Assembly: GCF_008704205.1 (NCBI RefSeq)
Contig: NZ_VXLC01000023.1
Location: forward strand, 186,001-250,000
DNA: 64,000 nt
Source: Nocardia colli
Lineage (GTDB): Bacteria; Actinomycetota; Actinomycetes; Mycobacteriales; Mycobacteriaceae
Direction of reading: 5' to 3'
Shown: piece by piece, positions 18,255 through 26,563 of the stretch
How the letters are laid out: every line of letters starts with the position of its first letter
How positions within the stretch are numbered: the stretch's first letter is position 1
The notes under the pieces: model-generated
Told to the model about the DNA's origin: nothing
The model's database searches: none
Seen by the model: the letters and a program-made list of their open reading frames with translations, nothing else
Position numbers and translations under genes: made by a program

Positions 18255-19600
18255 GTACCCCGCGTCAGCTCAGCCTCAACGCGTTCATCTACCCGTCCGG
18301 TCACCACGAGGCCGCCTGGCGGCATCCCGACAGCCAGCCCGGGCGCATCTATGACGTCGACTACTACCAGCAGATCGGCCGCACCGCCGAGGCCGCGAAG
18401 CTCGACGCGGTGTTCTTCGCCGACGGCCCCGCGCTGCGCACCAACGTCAAGCACAACGCGGGCTCCGGGCTGGAGCCGATCACGCTGCTGACCGCTATCG
18501 CCACGGCGACAACGCATCTCGGGCTGATTGCCACCGCATCGACCACCTACTACGAGCCGTACAACCTGGCTCGGCTGTTCTCCACGCTGGACCACATCTC
18601 GCGTGGGCGGGCCGGCTGGAACATCGTCACCACCGGAACCGACTTGGCTGCCGCCAACTTCGGGTTGGACAAGCATCCGGATCATGCCGAACGCTATGCG
18701 CGGGCAAGGGAATTCGTCGACGCCGTGGTCGCGCTGTGGGACAGCTGGGAGGACGACGCGATCCTGCTGGACCAGGAGAGCGGGGTGTACGCCGACCCGG
18801 AGAAGATCCACCCGATCGACTTCGTCGGCGAACATCTGAAGGTGCGTGGACCTTTCAACGCGCCGCGCACGCCGCAGGGCTACCCGGTGCTCGTGCAGGC
18901 GGGGGCGTCGAACGAAGGGCGTTCGTTCGCAGGCAAATACGCCGAGGCGATCTTCACCGCGCATCAGCGGCTCGAGGACGCGCAGAAGTTCTATGCCGAC
19001 ATCAAAGCGCAGGCACAGGGTTTCGGGCGCAACCCGGAACACGTCAAGATCCTGCCCGGCATCAGCCCGTTCATCGGCGATACCGAGGAGGCGGCGAAGC
19101 GGCTGGAGCGTGAGTTCAACGAACTCACCGTGCCGGAATACGGTCTGACCCAGCTGGAGAACATCGTCGGCAAGAGTTTGCGTCAGCTGCCGCTGGACGA
19201 GGCGGTCCCGGTGGATCTGTTCGACGACGCGGGCGATGTCACCGACAACGCGCGCAGCCGGTTGCAGGTCGTCGCGGGCATCGTGCAGCGGGAGCGGCCG
19301 ACGGTGCGTGGGCTGCTGCACAAGCTGGCCGGTGCGCGCGGACATCGGGTGTTCGCCGGAACGCCCGAGCAGGTCGCGGACACGATCGAGGAGTGGTTCC
19401 GCAACGGCGCCGCCGACGGTTTCAACGTGATGCCGCCGTACTACCCGGGCGGACTGGAAGTTTTCGCCGAGACCGTCGTCCCGATCCTGCAAGAGCGCGG
19501 CCTGTTCCGCACCGAATACACCGGCACCACCCTGCGCGACCACTTCGGCCTCCCGCGCCCGGCGGGCCGGACCGCGCGTCAACCGGCCCTGGCCCAGTGA
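18251..19600 (+). CDS. FMN-dependent monooxygenase of the NtaA/SnaA/DszA family
   Basis: Flavin-dependent class-C monooxygenase with a luciferase-like fold, 449 residues, full length for the family. Typical blocks are DAVFFADGPALR, EPITLLTAIATATTHLGLIATASTTYYEPYNLARLF, GRAGWNIVTT and VLVQAGASNEGRSFAGKYAEAIFT. ATGA overlap with ssuB ties it to the sulfonate-type importer, so it probably releases sulfite from an imported organosulfur compound with a reductase encoded elsewhere. It is not a classical SsuD. The exact substrate is open. Confidence 0.88.
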   Translation: MSTPRQLSLNAFIYPSGHHEAAWRHPDSQPGRIYDVDYYQQIGRTAEAAKLDAVFFADGPALRTNVKHNAGSGLEPITLLTAIATATTHLGLIATASTTYYEPYNLARLFSTLDHISRGRAGWNIVTTGTDLAAANFGLDKHPDHAERYARAREFVDAVVALWDSWEDDAILLDQESGVYADPEKIHPIDFVGEHLKVRGPFNAPRTPQGYPVLVQAGASNEGRSFAGKYAEAIFTAHQRLEDAQKFYADIKAQAQGFGRNPEHVKILPGISPFIGDTEEAAKRLEREFNELTVPEYGLTQLENIVGKSLRQLPLDEAVPVDLFDDAGDVTDNARSRLQVVAGIVQRERPTVRGLLHKLAGARGHRVFAGTPEQVADTIEEWFRNGAADGFNVMPPYYPGGLEVFAETVVPILQERGLFRTEYTGTTLRDHFGLPRPAGRTARQPALAQ

Positions 19601-19658
19601 GTCGCGGGGACATCGAAAGTGACTGTCTCACACTGATTCACTGCTCGGCTGCGGCGCG

Positions 19659-20852
19659 GTGAGCGCGGAAGTCGATACCCGGCAGCCGGTTCGGCTGCGG
19701 TCGCTCACCTGGACCGTGTTCGTGCCGATGGCGTTGTACGGCACCGGAGCCGGTGCGGCCTCGCCGATGTATGCGCTGCGGGCGCTGGATCTCGGGGCCT
19801 CGATCGGGCTGGCCGGGGTGCTGGTCGCACTGAGCGGGCTCGGCATGGTGGTGGCGGATCTGCCTGCGGGGCGGATCGTGGCCCGGATCGGGGAGCGAGG
19901 TGCGATCGCGGTCGGCTCCGTGCTGGGCGTGATCGGGGTGTTGTGTGCGGTTGTCGCGCCGAATGTTTGGTGGCTGGCGGTAGGTCTGCTGCTCAACGGT
20001 GCGGCCGCCGCGGTGTGGGGGCTGGCGCGTCAGTCCTACATCGTGGCGGTCGTGCCGGCGGCGGACCGCGGCCGGGCGATGTCCACACTGGCGGGGGCGC
20101 ACCGGTTCGGGTACTTCTGCGGGCCGTTCCTCGGTGCCGCGCTGGTGCATGCGATGGGGCCGAGCGGTGCGTTGTGGTTGCAACTGGTCACCACGGTGTT
20201 GTCCGGCGCCGCGATGGTCGCGATCCCGGCGCCGGAAGGTGCGGATTCGGGCAAGAGTGGACACACTCTGCGGTCTGTGGTCGTCGAAAACATCGGAGTG
20301 CTCGGCACTTTGGGATCCGCGGCGTTGTTGATGGGCGCCGTGCGCGCGGCCAGGGTCTCGGTACTCCCGTTGTGGGCGGCGCACATCGGACTGAGCGCGT
20401 CGACCACGAGTCTGGTGTTCGGCATCGCGGGCGCGGTAGACGTTCTGATGTCCTATCCGGCGGGCCTCTGGTTGGACCGGCGCGGCAGCCGAGCCACCGG
20501 TATCCCGGCAATGATGTTGTTCGCCATCGGATTCGGCGCGCTGCCGTTCACCTCATCGGTACTCGGCATGGGCGCGGTCGCCGTGCTCCTCGGCCTCGCC
20601 AACGGCGTGAGCAACGGTCTGATCATGACCGTCGGCGCCGACGTAGCCCCCGACGGCCGCCGCGCCGAATTCCTCGGCGCTTGGCGGTTGACCCACGACA
20701 TCGGCATGTTCGCCGGCCCGATCCTCGCCGGAGCGATCAGTGCCATTGCCCTGCTGAGCATTTCATCGCTCGCGCTCGCCGCCGCGGCAACCGCCGGGGC
20801 GGTCGCCATCTACCGCTGGTTCCCCGGCCAGAACCCGCACGCGGAGCGCTAG
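19659..20852 (+). CDS. MFS transporter
   Basis: A 397-residue major facilitator protein with about twelve hydrophobic segments. The loop 2-3 motif A appears as VVADLPAGRIVARIGERGA, and the second half has the related SYPAGLWLDRRGSRA. GTG 19659 is the first credible start. It follows the monooxygenase by 58 bp and may belong to the same unit, for example exporting a by-product. It ends at a strong two-arm hairpin shared with bioQ. Substrate unknown. Confidence 0.85.
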   Translation: MSAEVDTRQPVRLRSLTWTVFVPMALYGTGAGAASPMYALRALDLGASIGLAGVLVALSGLGMVVADLPAGRIVARIGERGAIAVGSVLGVIGVLCAVVAPNVWWLAVGLLLNGAAAAVWGLARQSYIVAVVPAADRGRAMSTLAGAHRFGYFCGPFLGAALVHAMGPSGALWLQLVTTVLSGAAMVAIPAPEGADSGKSGHTLRSVVVENIGVLGTLGSAALLMGAVRAARVSVLPLWAAHIGLSASTTSLVFGIAGAVDVLMSYPAGLWLDRRGSRATGIPAMMLFAIGFGALPFTSSVLGMGAVAVLLGLANGVSNGLIMTVGADVAPDGRRAEFLGAWRLTHDIGMFAGPILAGAISAIALLSISSLALAAAATAGAVAIYRWFPGQNPHAER

Positions 20853-20854
20853 CA

Positions 20855-20932
20855 CCGCCGCACACCTTCTTGTTTCCCGCACACGGATTTGCATGCGATT
20901 CCATGTGCGGGAAATCAGGAGGTGTGCGGCGG
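20855..20932. terminator. Two-tier hairpin between convergent MFS and bioQ genes
   Basis: Outer arms CCGCCGCACACCT (20855-20867) and AGGTGTGCGGCGG (20920-20932) pair perfectly over 13 bp. After five-base internal loops, inner arms TTTCCCGCACA (20873-20883) and TGTGCGGGAAA (20904-20914) pair perfectly over 11 bp. Symmetric and placed between two converging genes, it probably ends transcription from both sides. Confidence 0.8.
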
Positions 20933-20939
20933 GCGTTGC

Positions 20940-21524
20940 TCAGCGGACGCGGGTGCCCAGGAGTTGGCGGACGCCGGCGATGAAGAGTTGCAGGCCGAAG
21001 TCGAAACGGGCGGTGGGGTCGGGGGATTCGTCGAGGGGGGTGTCGTCGGGGGGGAGGGCGCCGGCGGAGTCCATTTGCATTCTGGACTGCTCGTCGACGG
21101 TTTGGCCGAGGACGTAGTACAGGAGGGTGAAGGAGGTCAGGTCGGCTTCGGGGCGGGGCATGCCTGCGCGGATCGCGGCGCTGGACATGCGTTCTCGGCC
21201 CTTGCTCGTGGTGAGCCTGGAAGCGTAAGTGGCGGAGACGAGTTCGGCGCCGTCGCGGTAGGCGAGCAGGCAGTCGCGCAGGCGGTGGGCCAATTCGCTG
21301 AGCTGACCGGACCATTCGGTGGCGGCGATCGGGTCCTCCATGGGCAGCAGGATCTTGTCCGCGACCGCGCCGAGCAGGGCCTGTTTGTTGGGGAAGTGCC
21401 AGTAGAGCGCGCCGGGTTGCACCTGCAGTGAGCCGGCCAGCCTGCGCATGGTGAGGTCGGCGAGGCCGTACTGGTCGAGGATCGCGATGGCGCCGTCGAC
21501 CACGTCCGCTCTGTGCAGTTGCAC
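20940..21524 (-). CDS. bioQ: TetR-family regulator, probable biotin repressor BioQ
   Basis: A 194-residue TetR protein with N-terminal HTH (IAILDQYGLADLTMRRLAGSL, then VQPGALYWHFPNKQALLGAVA) and a divergent ligand domain. It is divergent from bioB, and a palindrome TGAAC-N3-GTTCA lies between them. The same palindrome precedes bioA and bioF. BioQ of corynebacteria and mycobacteria is a TetR protein that binds such sites, so the identification rests on context plus family. GTG 21524 is chosen because AAGGA lies 8 nt before it. Confidence 0.75.
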   Translation of the reverse strand: MQLHRADVVDGAIAILDQYGLADLTMRRLAGSLQVQPGALYWHFPNKQALLGAVADKILLPMEDPIAATEWSGQLSELAHRLRDCLLAYRDGAELVSATYASRLTTSKGRERMSSAAIRAGMPRPEADLTSFTLLYYVLGQTVDEQSRMQMDSAGALPPDDTPLDESPDPTARFDFGLQLFIAGVRQLLGTRVR

Positions 21525-21690
21525 CCGAATTCCTTCCCGTCCGAGGGTGGCGCTGGTGGCCGCCTTCGTGGTTACGCAGGCTACCGGTTCGGGCGTGGCG
21601 GCTCGCACGCCGTGGTGTTCGCCGCACGCCCGGATGAGCCGTTGTGCGGCGGCGCACCCGGCTCACAGTGTTTTGACTCACTGTCGGGTC

Positions 21691-21715
21691 TACCCTAGCC
21701 TGAACACCGTTCAAG
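21691..21715 (+). promoter_or_regulatory. BioQ-type operator and -10 of bioB
   Basis: TGAAC-ACC-GTTCA (21701-21713; right flank AG as in the other two sites, left flank less conserved) follows a -10-like TACCCT (21691-21696). The operator would cover the transcription start, about 40 bp before the bioB GTG. It lies 177 bp upstream of bioQ, so autoregulation is possible. Confidence 0.75.
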
Positions 21716-21753
21716 TTGCCCGGCCACCTCGGCCGACCGAAGGGATTCGTGCA

Positions 21754-22767
21754 GTGACCCAGGCTTCCGTCGACACCTCCATTCTGTCCGTCGCCCGCGA
21801 GCAAGTACTCGAACGCGGCGAGGGACTCACCCAGGAGCAGACCCTGGAGGTGCTCCGCCTCGGCGACGACCATCTCGAAGAACTGCTGGCCCTGGCGCAC
21901 GACGTGCGGATGAAGTGGTGTGGCCCCGAGGTCGAGGTCGAGGGCATCATCAGCCTCAAGACCGGCGGCTGCCCGGAGGACTGCCACTTCTGCTCGCAGT
22001 CGGGCCTGTTCCAGTCGCCGGTGCGCGCGGCCTGGCTCGACATTCCGAGCCTGGTCGAGGCCGCTAAGCAGACCGCGAAGACCGGCGCCACCGAGTTCTG
22101 CATCGTCGCCGCGGTGCGCGGCCCGGACGAGCGGCTGATGGCGCAGGTCGCGGCCGGCGTCGAGGCGATCCGCAACGAGGTCGACATCCAGGTCGCCTGC
22201 TCGCTCGGCATGCTCACCCAGGACCAGGTCGACCAGCTCGCCGCGATGGGCGTGCACCGCTACAACCACAACCTGGAGACCTCGCGTTCGCACTTCCCGA
22301 ACGTGGTCACCACGCACACCTGGGAAGAGCGCTGGGACACGCTGCGCATGGTCCGTGAGGCGGGCATGGAGGTGTGCTGCGGCGGCATCCTCGGCATGGG
22401 CGAAACCCTGGAGCAGCGTGCGGAATTCGCGGCGAACCTGGCCGAGCTCGAGCCCGACGAGGTGCCGCTGAACTTCCTCAACCCGCGTCCCGGTACCCCG
22501 TTCGGTGACCTCGAGGTGCTGCCCGCGGCCGACGCGCTGCGTGCGGTCGCCGCGTTCCGGCTCGCGTTGCCGCGCACCATCCTTCGGTTCGCCGGCGGTC
22601 GCGAGATCACCCTCGGCGACCTCGGCGCCAAGCAGGGCATCCTCGGCGGCGTCAACGCTGTCATCGTCGGCAACTACCTCACCACGCTGGGTCGGCCCGC
22701 CGAGGCGGATCTCGATCTGCTCGGCGAGTTGAAGATGCCGATCAAGGCGCTCAACGAAACACTCTGA
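21754..22767 (+). CDS. bioB: Biotin synthase
   Basis: Radical-SAM enzyme inserting sulfur into dethiobiotin. The 337-residue protein has the radical-SAM cluster motif in GGCPEDCHFCSQSG near residues 71-84, then CSLGMLTQDQVDQLAAMGVHRYNHNLETS and the late LRFAGGREITLGDLGAKQGI. GTG 21754 follows GAAGGG by nine bases; the longer open frame upstream runs through the operator and is not used. It is followed after 8 bp by bsaP. Confidence 0.97.
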   Translation: MTQASVDTSILSVAREQVLERGEGLTQEQTLEVLRLGDDHLEELLALAHDVRMKWCGPEVEVEGIISLKTGGCPEDCHFCSQSGLFQSPVRAAWLDIPSLVEAAKQTAKTGATEFCIVAAVRGPDERLMAQVAAGVEAIRNEVDIQVACSLGMLTQDQVDQLAAMGVHRYNHNLETSRSHFPNVVTTHTWEERWDTLRMVREAGMEVCCGGILGMGETLEQRAEFAANLAELEPDEVPLNFLNPRPGTPFGDLEVLPAADALRAVAAFRLALPRTILRFAGGREITLGDLGAKQGILGGVNAVIVGNYLTTLGRPAEADLDLLGELKMPIKALNETL

Positions 22768-22775
22768 GTAGACCC

Positions 22776-23003
22776 ATGAGTAAGGTCATGGACATGGACG
22801 AGCGCTACAACCCGTTCACCGGCAAACGGATCGTGCCCGGCCTCGAGGATGCCGTGCCCGCGGCCGCCGCGCTCGGCCTGGAGCCGCCGCGGTTCTGCGA
22901 GCAGTGCGGCCGCCGGATGATCGTGCAGGTGAGCCCCGACGGCTGGTGGGCCAAGTGCTCGCGGCACGGCGTGATCGACGCGGCCAGTCTGGAACTGCGC
23001 TAG
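22776..23003 (+). CDS. bsaP: Biotin synthase auxiliary protein
   Basis: A 75-residue protein starting 8 bp after bioB. Cysteines are arranged as FCEQCGRRM and KCSRHGVID. The gene corresponds in position to Rv1590 of M. tuberculosis, a family named BsaP and linked to biotin synthase function. The Cys pattern suggests metal or Fe-S binding. Its stop overlaps the next GTG. Confidence 0.88.
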   Translation: MSKVMDMDERYNPFTGKRIVPGLEDAVPAAAALGLEPPRFCEQCGRRMIVQVSPDGWWAKCSRHGVIDAASLELR

Positions 23004-23659
23004 TGGGCGGGTCGAAGAATGCGCTGCGGGGCGCGGTGATCGTCGCGGTCGCGGTGATCGTGGTGAGCGCGCTCGGCGGCATCGGGTGGGGTCTGCTCGC
23101 GCCGACCGAGCAGCTGTTCGTGGTCGAGCCGGGGCGCGGTGCCGTGCTGACCGGCGAGAGCGTGCATCAATTCGACGCGGTGGCGATGTTCGTGTGCTTC
23201 GGCGCGGTGGCCGGAGTGCTGAGCGCGGTCGCCACGTGGCGGTGGCGTAGTCAGCGTGGGCCGCTGTTGCAGATCGGCCTGCTGGTCGGCTCGCTGATCG
23301 GGGCCGTGGTGATGGCGCGGCTGGGGGAGCAGGTCGCCGAGTGGTACCACCCGCGGCCGCACGATCCGCCGGTCGGGCAGATCGTCGAACTGCCGACGGA
23401 GGTGGGCACCTGGCTCGCCTTGATCGTGCAGCCGCTGCTCGCCTCGCTGCTGGTGCTGTTCTTCGCGGCATTGAATCCGTCCGAAGATCTCGGCACCGGC
23501 ACCGCCGTCGAGGCCGGAACCTACGATCCGGCAGGCGCGTTCGACCCGTACGGCGCCGCGTCGTACCCAGCGGGCGCCGGTCCGCTCCCTTACGGTAGTT
23601 ACGAACCGGCCGGCGAGGGCGGTTCCGGTTCGTTGCCGGAGACTCGTCCCCACCGCTGA
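23003..23659 (+). CDS. DUF2567 membrane protein
   Basis: A 218-residue membrane protein with about four helices (first: GAVIVAVAVIVVSALGGIGWGLLAP) and a C-terminal soluble tail rich in Pro, Tyr, Ala and Gly. Position right after bioB-bsaP matches Rv1591 (DUF2567). GTG 23003 overlaps the bsaP TAG, so it is translationally coupled. Function unknown; a biotin-related role is only suggested by the operon. Confidence 0.82.
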   Translation: MGGSKNALRGAVIVAVAVIVVSALGGIGWGLLAPTEQLFVVEPGRGAVLTGESVHQFDAVAMFVCFGAVAGVLSAVATWRWRSQRGPLLQIGLLVGSLIGAVVMARLGEQVAEWYHPRPHDPPVGQIVELPTEVGTWLALIVQPLLASLLVLFFAALNPSEDLGTGTAVEAGTYDPAGAFDPYGAASYPAGAGPLPYGSYEPAGEGGSGSLPETRPHR

Positions 23660-23711
23660 CGCGTTGTCCGAACCGTTGCCCGCGGGACGGCGCAGGCGTA
23701 CCAAACCGGCC

Positions 23712-23717
23712 TAGAAT
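23712..23717 (+). promoter_or_regulatory. -10 hexamer of the DUF1353 gene
   Basis: TAGAAT lies 36 bp before the GTG, with AGAGGA (23741-23746) as ribosome-binding site in between. Confidence 0.5.
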
Positions 23718-23753
23718 TGTGGGACACGCTGTGCGTTCAGAGAGGAACGAGTC

Positions 23754-24287
23754 GTGGCGTTCGTCGGTAGCGGGCTGGTGGTCGAGGAACTCGACGCCAA
23801 GTTCTGGCGAGTGGTCGAACCGCTCGTCTATCAAGGTGATTCCCAAGAATTCGTGATCCCCGCCGGGTTCCGGACCGACTTCGCTTCGGTGCCGCGGGCT
23901 TTCGTGTGGCTGGTGCCGCGCTACGGCGCCTACACCCGCGCCGCCATCCTGCACGACTATCTGCGCAGCTCACAGGCGGTGGGCATCGCCGACGCGGACG
24001 GCATCTTCCGCCGCTGCCTGCGTGAACTGGGCGTCACGGTGCCACGCCGCTGGATGATGTGGGCGGCCGTGCGTTTGGCCAGCGGCCTGCGCGGCGCAAC
24101 TCCCGGCGCGCTGATCACCTGGGCACTGATCGCCGTGCCTTCCGTTGTGTTCCTGGCGATCCCGGCGATCGTGGTACAGATCTTCCTGGTGCTGTTCTGG
24201 CTGATCGAGCTGCTCTCCTGGGGCATCGCCCGCCTGTTCACCCGCACCATGACCCCACCCCCACAACCCCAGATGAAGACCGCCTGA
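23754..24287 (+). CDS. DUF1353 family protein with C-terminal membrane segments
   Basis: A 177-residue protein. The first ~115 residues match the DUF1353 pattern (IPAGFRTDFASVPRAF, then AILHDYL and DADGIFRRCLRELGV), common in phage- and actinobacteria-encoded small proteins. Residues 116-165 form two hydrophobic segments, which is not the usual stand-alone form. It has its own promoter and ribosome-binding site. Function unknown. Confidence 0.75.
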   Translation: MAFVGSGLVVEELDAKFWRVVEPLVYQGDSQEFVIPAGFRTDFASVPRAFVWLVPRYGAYTRAAILHDYLRSSQAVGIADADGIFRRCLRELGVTVPRRWMMWAAVRLASGLRGATPGALITWALIAVPSVVFLAIPAIVVQIFLVLFWLIELLSWGIARLFTRTMTPPPQPQMKTA

Positions 24288-24343
24288 GCTGCTTCCGTTG
24301 CGCGCCACGCACTCCGGTTGATCGGGGTGGGGGCGGAATAATT

Positions 24344-24370
24344 GGGTGGAGGGGGTGTTGGGGGTGGGGG
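24344..24370 (+). other. Potential G-quadruplex motif
   Basis: Four G-tracts, GGG at 24344, GGGGG at 24351, 24360 and 24366, are separated by loops of 4, 4 and 1 nt on the forward strand. They lie just before a small gene. Folding is predicted from sequence alone. Confidence 0.5.
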
Positions 24371-24417
24371 TAGGTTCGGCGGGTTGAGTTGGACGGGTGG
24401 TGGAAGGAGGGGTGGCG

Positions 24418-24588
24418 GTGAGTGGGGATAAGGTGGCGGCGGATCTGGCGGTTGGGCGGGAGCGGGCTGATCTGGTGGCTTGGCGGCGGCGGGATGCGTT
24501 GCGGCGCAGTAGTGCTGCGCAGCCGGTGGCTAACAAGAAGCGGTATCGGCGGGGGAGTAAGCATCGGAACGCGAACGTCGATTCTTGA
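24418..24588 (+). CDS. Small basic hypothetical protein
   Basis: A 56-residue highly basic peptide (VSGDKVAADLAVGRERADLV at the start; many Arg and Lys in the second half). GTG 24418 is preceded by a strong GGAAGGAGG at 24402-24410, the main reason for calling it. It converges on nrtR. No family recognised; a nucleic-acid-binding role is possible but unproven. Confidence 0.5.
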   Translation: MSGDKVAADLAVGRERADLVAWRRRDALRRSSAAQPVANKKRYRRGSKHRNANVDS

Positions 24589-24602
24589 GTCCTGCGCTGC
24601 GG

Positions 24603-25361
24603 TCAGGAGGGTGGGCGCAGGGCGGCGAATTCGTCGGTGACGCGGAGGCCGGAGTCGGTGTAGCGGTAGACGGCGGCGGGGCGGCCGCCGGCGCGGCCGG
24701 GGGCTCGGGTCTTGCCGGTGGGGGTGATTACCTTGCGGCGGGACAGGACTCGTTGCAGGTTCGTCGTGTCGACATCGTAACCGAGTGCGGCGCAGTAGAT
24801 TTCGCGCAGCGTGGACATGGTGAAGTCGGCGGGGGCGAGCGCGAACGCGATATTGGTGTAGGAGAGTTTGGCGGCCAGGCGGGTGCGGGCGTGGTCGACG
24901 ACGGTGCCGTGATCGAAGGACATGCGCGGCAGCGCGGACAGCGGATGCCAGGCGGTGTCGTCGGGTAGCTGCGGGTCTGCGGTGAGCGGGACCAAGCCGA
25001 GGTAGGCCGAGGCGATGCGGCGCGGGGCGGGGACCCGGTCGGGGGCGCTGAAGACCGACAACTGCTCGAGATGCGCCAGCTCGCGCACATCGACCTTCTC
25101 CGCGAGCTGGCGGCGGGCCGAGGTGTCGAGGTCCTCGTCGTCGCGCAAACGGCCGCCAGGCAGCGACCAGGTGCCCTTCTGCGGGTCCAGCGCGCGCTCC
25201 CACAGCAGCACCGCCAATTCGGTCCGTTGCCCGGGTGGGCACCGACCGATTACCTCGTTTCCGGCATCGGCAGGGCTCGGACCTGCGGCGATGTTCGCGG
25301 GGAACCGGCGAACCTGGAACACCGCGGTGAGCGATTCGTGGATGGTGCTACTATGGGCCAC
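24603..25361 (-). CDS. nrtR: NAD-biosynthesis regulator NrtR (Nudix-related, winged helix)
   Basis: A 252-residue protein with an N-terminal Nudix-like domain and a C-terminal winged helix (LREIYCAALGYDVDTTNLQRVL, RAGGRPAAVYRYTDSG). The Nudix box is degenerate: GGRLRDDEDLDTSARRQLAEKV keeps the GG start but not the REXXEE catalytic helix, as expected of a sensor rather than a hydrolase. It is divergent from nadA across a 23-bp palindrome. A perfect -10 TATAAT on the reverse strand ends 7 nt before GTG 25361, so the mRNA is probably leaderless. Equivalent to Rv1593c by position. Confidence 0.85.
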   Translation of the reverse strand: MAHSSTIHESLTAVFQVRRFPANIAAGPSPADAGNEVIGRCPPGQRTELAVLLWERALDPQKGTWSLPGGRLRDDEDLDTSARRQLAEKVDVRELAHLEQLSVFSAPDRVPAPRRIASAYLGLVPLTADPQLPDDTAWHPLSALPRMSFDHGTVVDHARTRLAAKLSYTNIAFALAPADFTMSTLREIYCAALGYDVDTTNLQRVLSRRKVITPTGKTRAPGRAGGRPAAVYRYTDSGLRVTDEFAALRPPS

Positions 25362-25384
25362 GTTTTCGATTATAAGTCGAAAAC
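25362..25384. promoter_or_regulatory. Palindromic NrtR operator between nrtR and nadA
   Basis: GTTTTCGA-N7-TCGAAAAC, a perfect 23-bp inverted repeat. The centre carries -10 hexamers on both strands, TATAAT toward nrtR and TATAAG toward nadA. One bound dimer would therefore silence both directions. Confidence 0.82.
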
Positions 25385-25437
25385 CTGGTTTGGTGCGAAT
25401 CGGCGGAGTAGCTGTTCGCACGACGAAGGGAGCCATC

Positions 25438-26496
25438 ATGGCGACGATGGGTGCGAAACTGGCGCCTCCGCTGATGGGGCAGGTGTTCGACGGGCCGTCG
25501 GGGTTCACTGGTGTCGAAGCCACCCCCGAGTGGGCACAGGAGATCAAGCGACTGGCCCGCGAACGAAACGCGACGATTCTCGCGCACAACTACCAGTTGC
25601 CGGAGATCCAGGACGTGGCCGATCACGTCGGCGACTCGCTGGCGCTGTCCCGGATCGCGGCCGAGGCCCCGGAGGACACCATCGTGTTCTGCGGCGTGCA
25701 CTTCATGGCCGAGACCGCGAAGATCCTCAGCCCCGCCAAGACCGTCCTGATTCCGGATCAGCGAGCAGGCTGCTCGCTCGCGGATTCCATCAGCGCGGAC
25801 GACTTGCGTTCCTGGAAGGCCGAATTCCCGAACGCGGTGGTGGTGTCGTATGTGAACACCACCGCGGAAGTGAAGGCGCTCACCGACATCTGCTGCACCT
25901 CGTCCAACGCGGTCGACGTGGTCGCCTCGATCGACCCGGACCGCGAGGTGCTCTTCCTGCCGGATCAGTTCCTCGGCGCGCACGTCAAGCGGGTCACCGG
26001 CCGGGAGAACATGCACATCTGGGCCGGCGAATGCCACGTGCACGCGGGTATCAACGGCGACGAGCTGACCGAGCAGGCCCGCACCCACCCGGACGCGGAT
26101 CTGTTCGTGCACCCCGAATGCGGTTGCGCCACTTCGGCGTTGTACCTGGCCGGCGAGGGCGCGTTCCCGGCCGAGCGGGTGCACATCCTGTCCACCGGCG
26201 GCATGATCGACGCGGCCAAGCAGGTGCGCGAGCAGCGCGGTCAGGCAACGCAGGTGCTGGTCGCCACCGAGATCGGCATGCTGCACCAGCTGCGAAAGGC
26301 CGCCCCCGGCATCGACTTCCAGGCCGTGAACGACCGCGCCTCGTGCAAGTACATGAAGATGATCACCCCCGCGGCGCTGCTGCGCTGCCTGGTCGAGGGC
26401 CGCGACGAGGTGCACGTCGACCTGGAAACCGCGGCGCGCGGCCGTAATTCGGTGCAGCGAATGATCGAGATCGGTACGCCGGGCGGTGGTGAATGA
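25438..26496 (+). CDS. nadA: Quinolinate synthase A
   Basis: Fe-S enzyme condensing iminoaspartate with dihydroxyacetone phosphate to quinolinate. The 352-residue protein shows ILAHNYQLPEIQDVADHVGDSLALS, FCGVHFMAETAKILSP, HPECGCATSA and RASCKYMKMIT, including the conserved cluster cysteines. ATG 25438 follows AAGGGAG; the open frame upstream would cross the operator and is ignored. First gene of nadA-nadB-nadC. Confidence 0.96.
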   Translation: MATMGAKLAPPLMGQVFDGPSGFTGVEATPEWAQEIKRLARERNATILAHNYQLPEIQDVADHVGDSLALSRIAAEAPEDTIVFCGVHFMAETAKILSPAKTVLIPDQRAGCSLADSISADDLRSWKAEFPNAVVVSYVNTTAEVKALTDICCTSSNAVDVVASIDPDREVLFLPDQFLGAHVKRVTGRENMHIWAGECHVHAGINGDELTEQARTHPDADLFVHPECGCATSALYLAGEGAFPAERVHILSTGGMIDAAKQVREQRGQATQVLVATEIGMLHQLRKAAPGIDFQAVNDRASCKYMKMITPAALLRCLVEGRDEVHVDLETAARGRNSVQRMIEIGTPGGGE

Positions 26497-26563
26497 CGCC
26501 GACCCCTGCCCTCGCGGCGGTGGTCGGACAGCGGTTGCGCAACGCACAGAGAGGCACGGGCGA

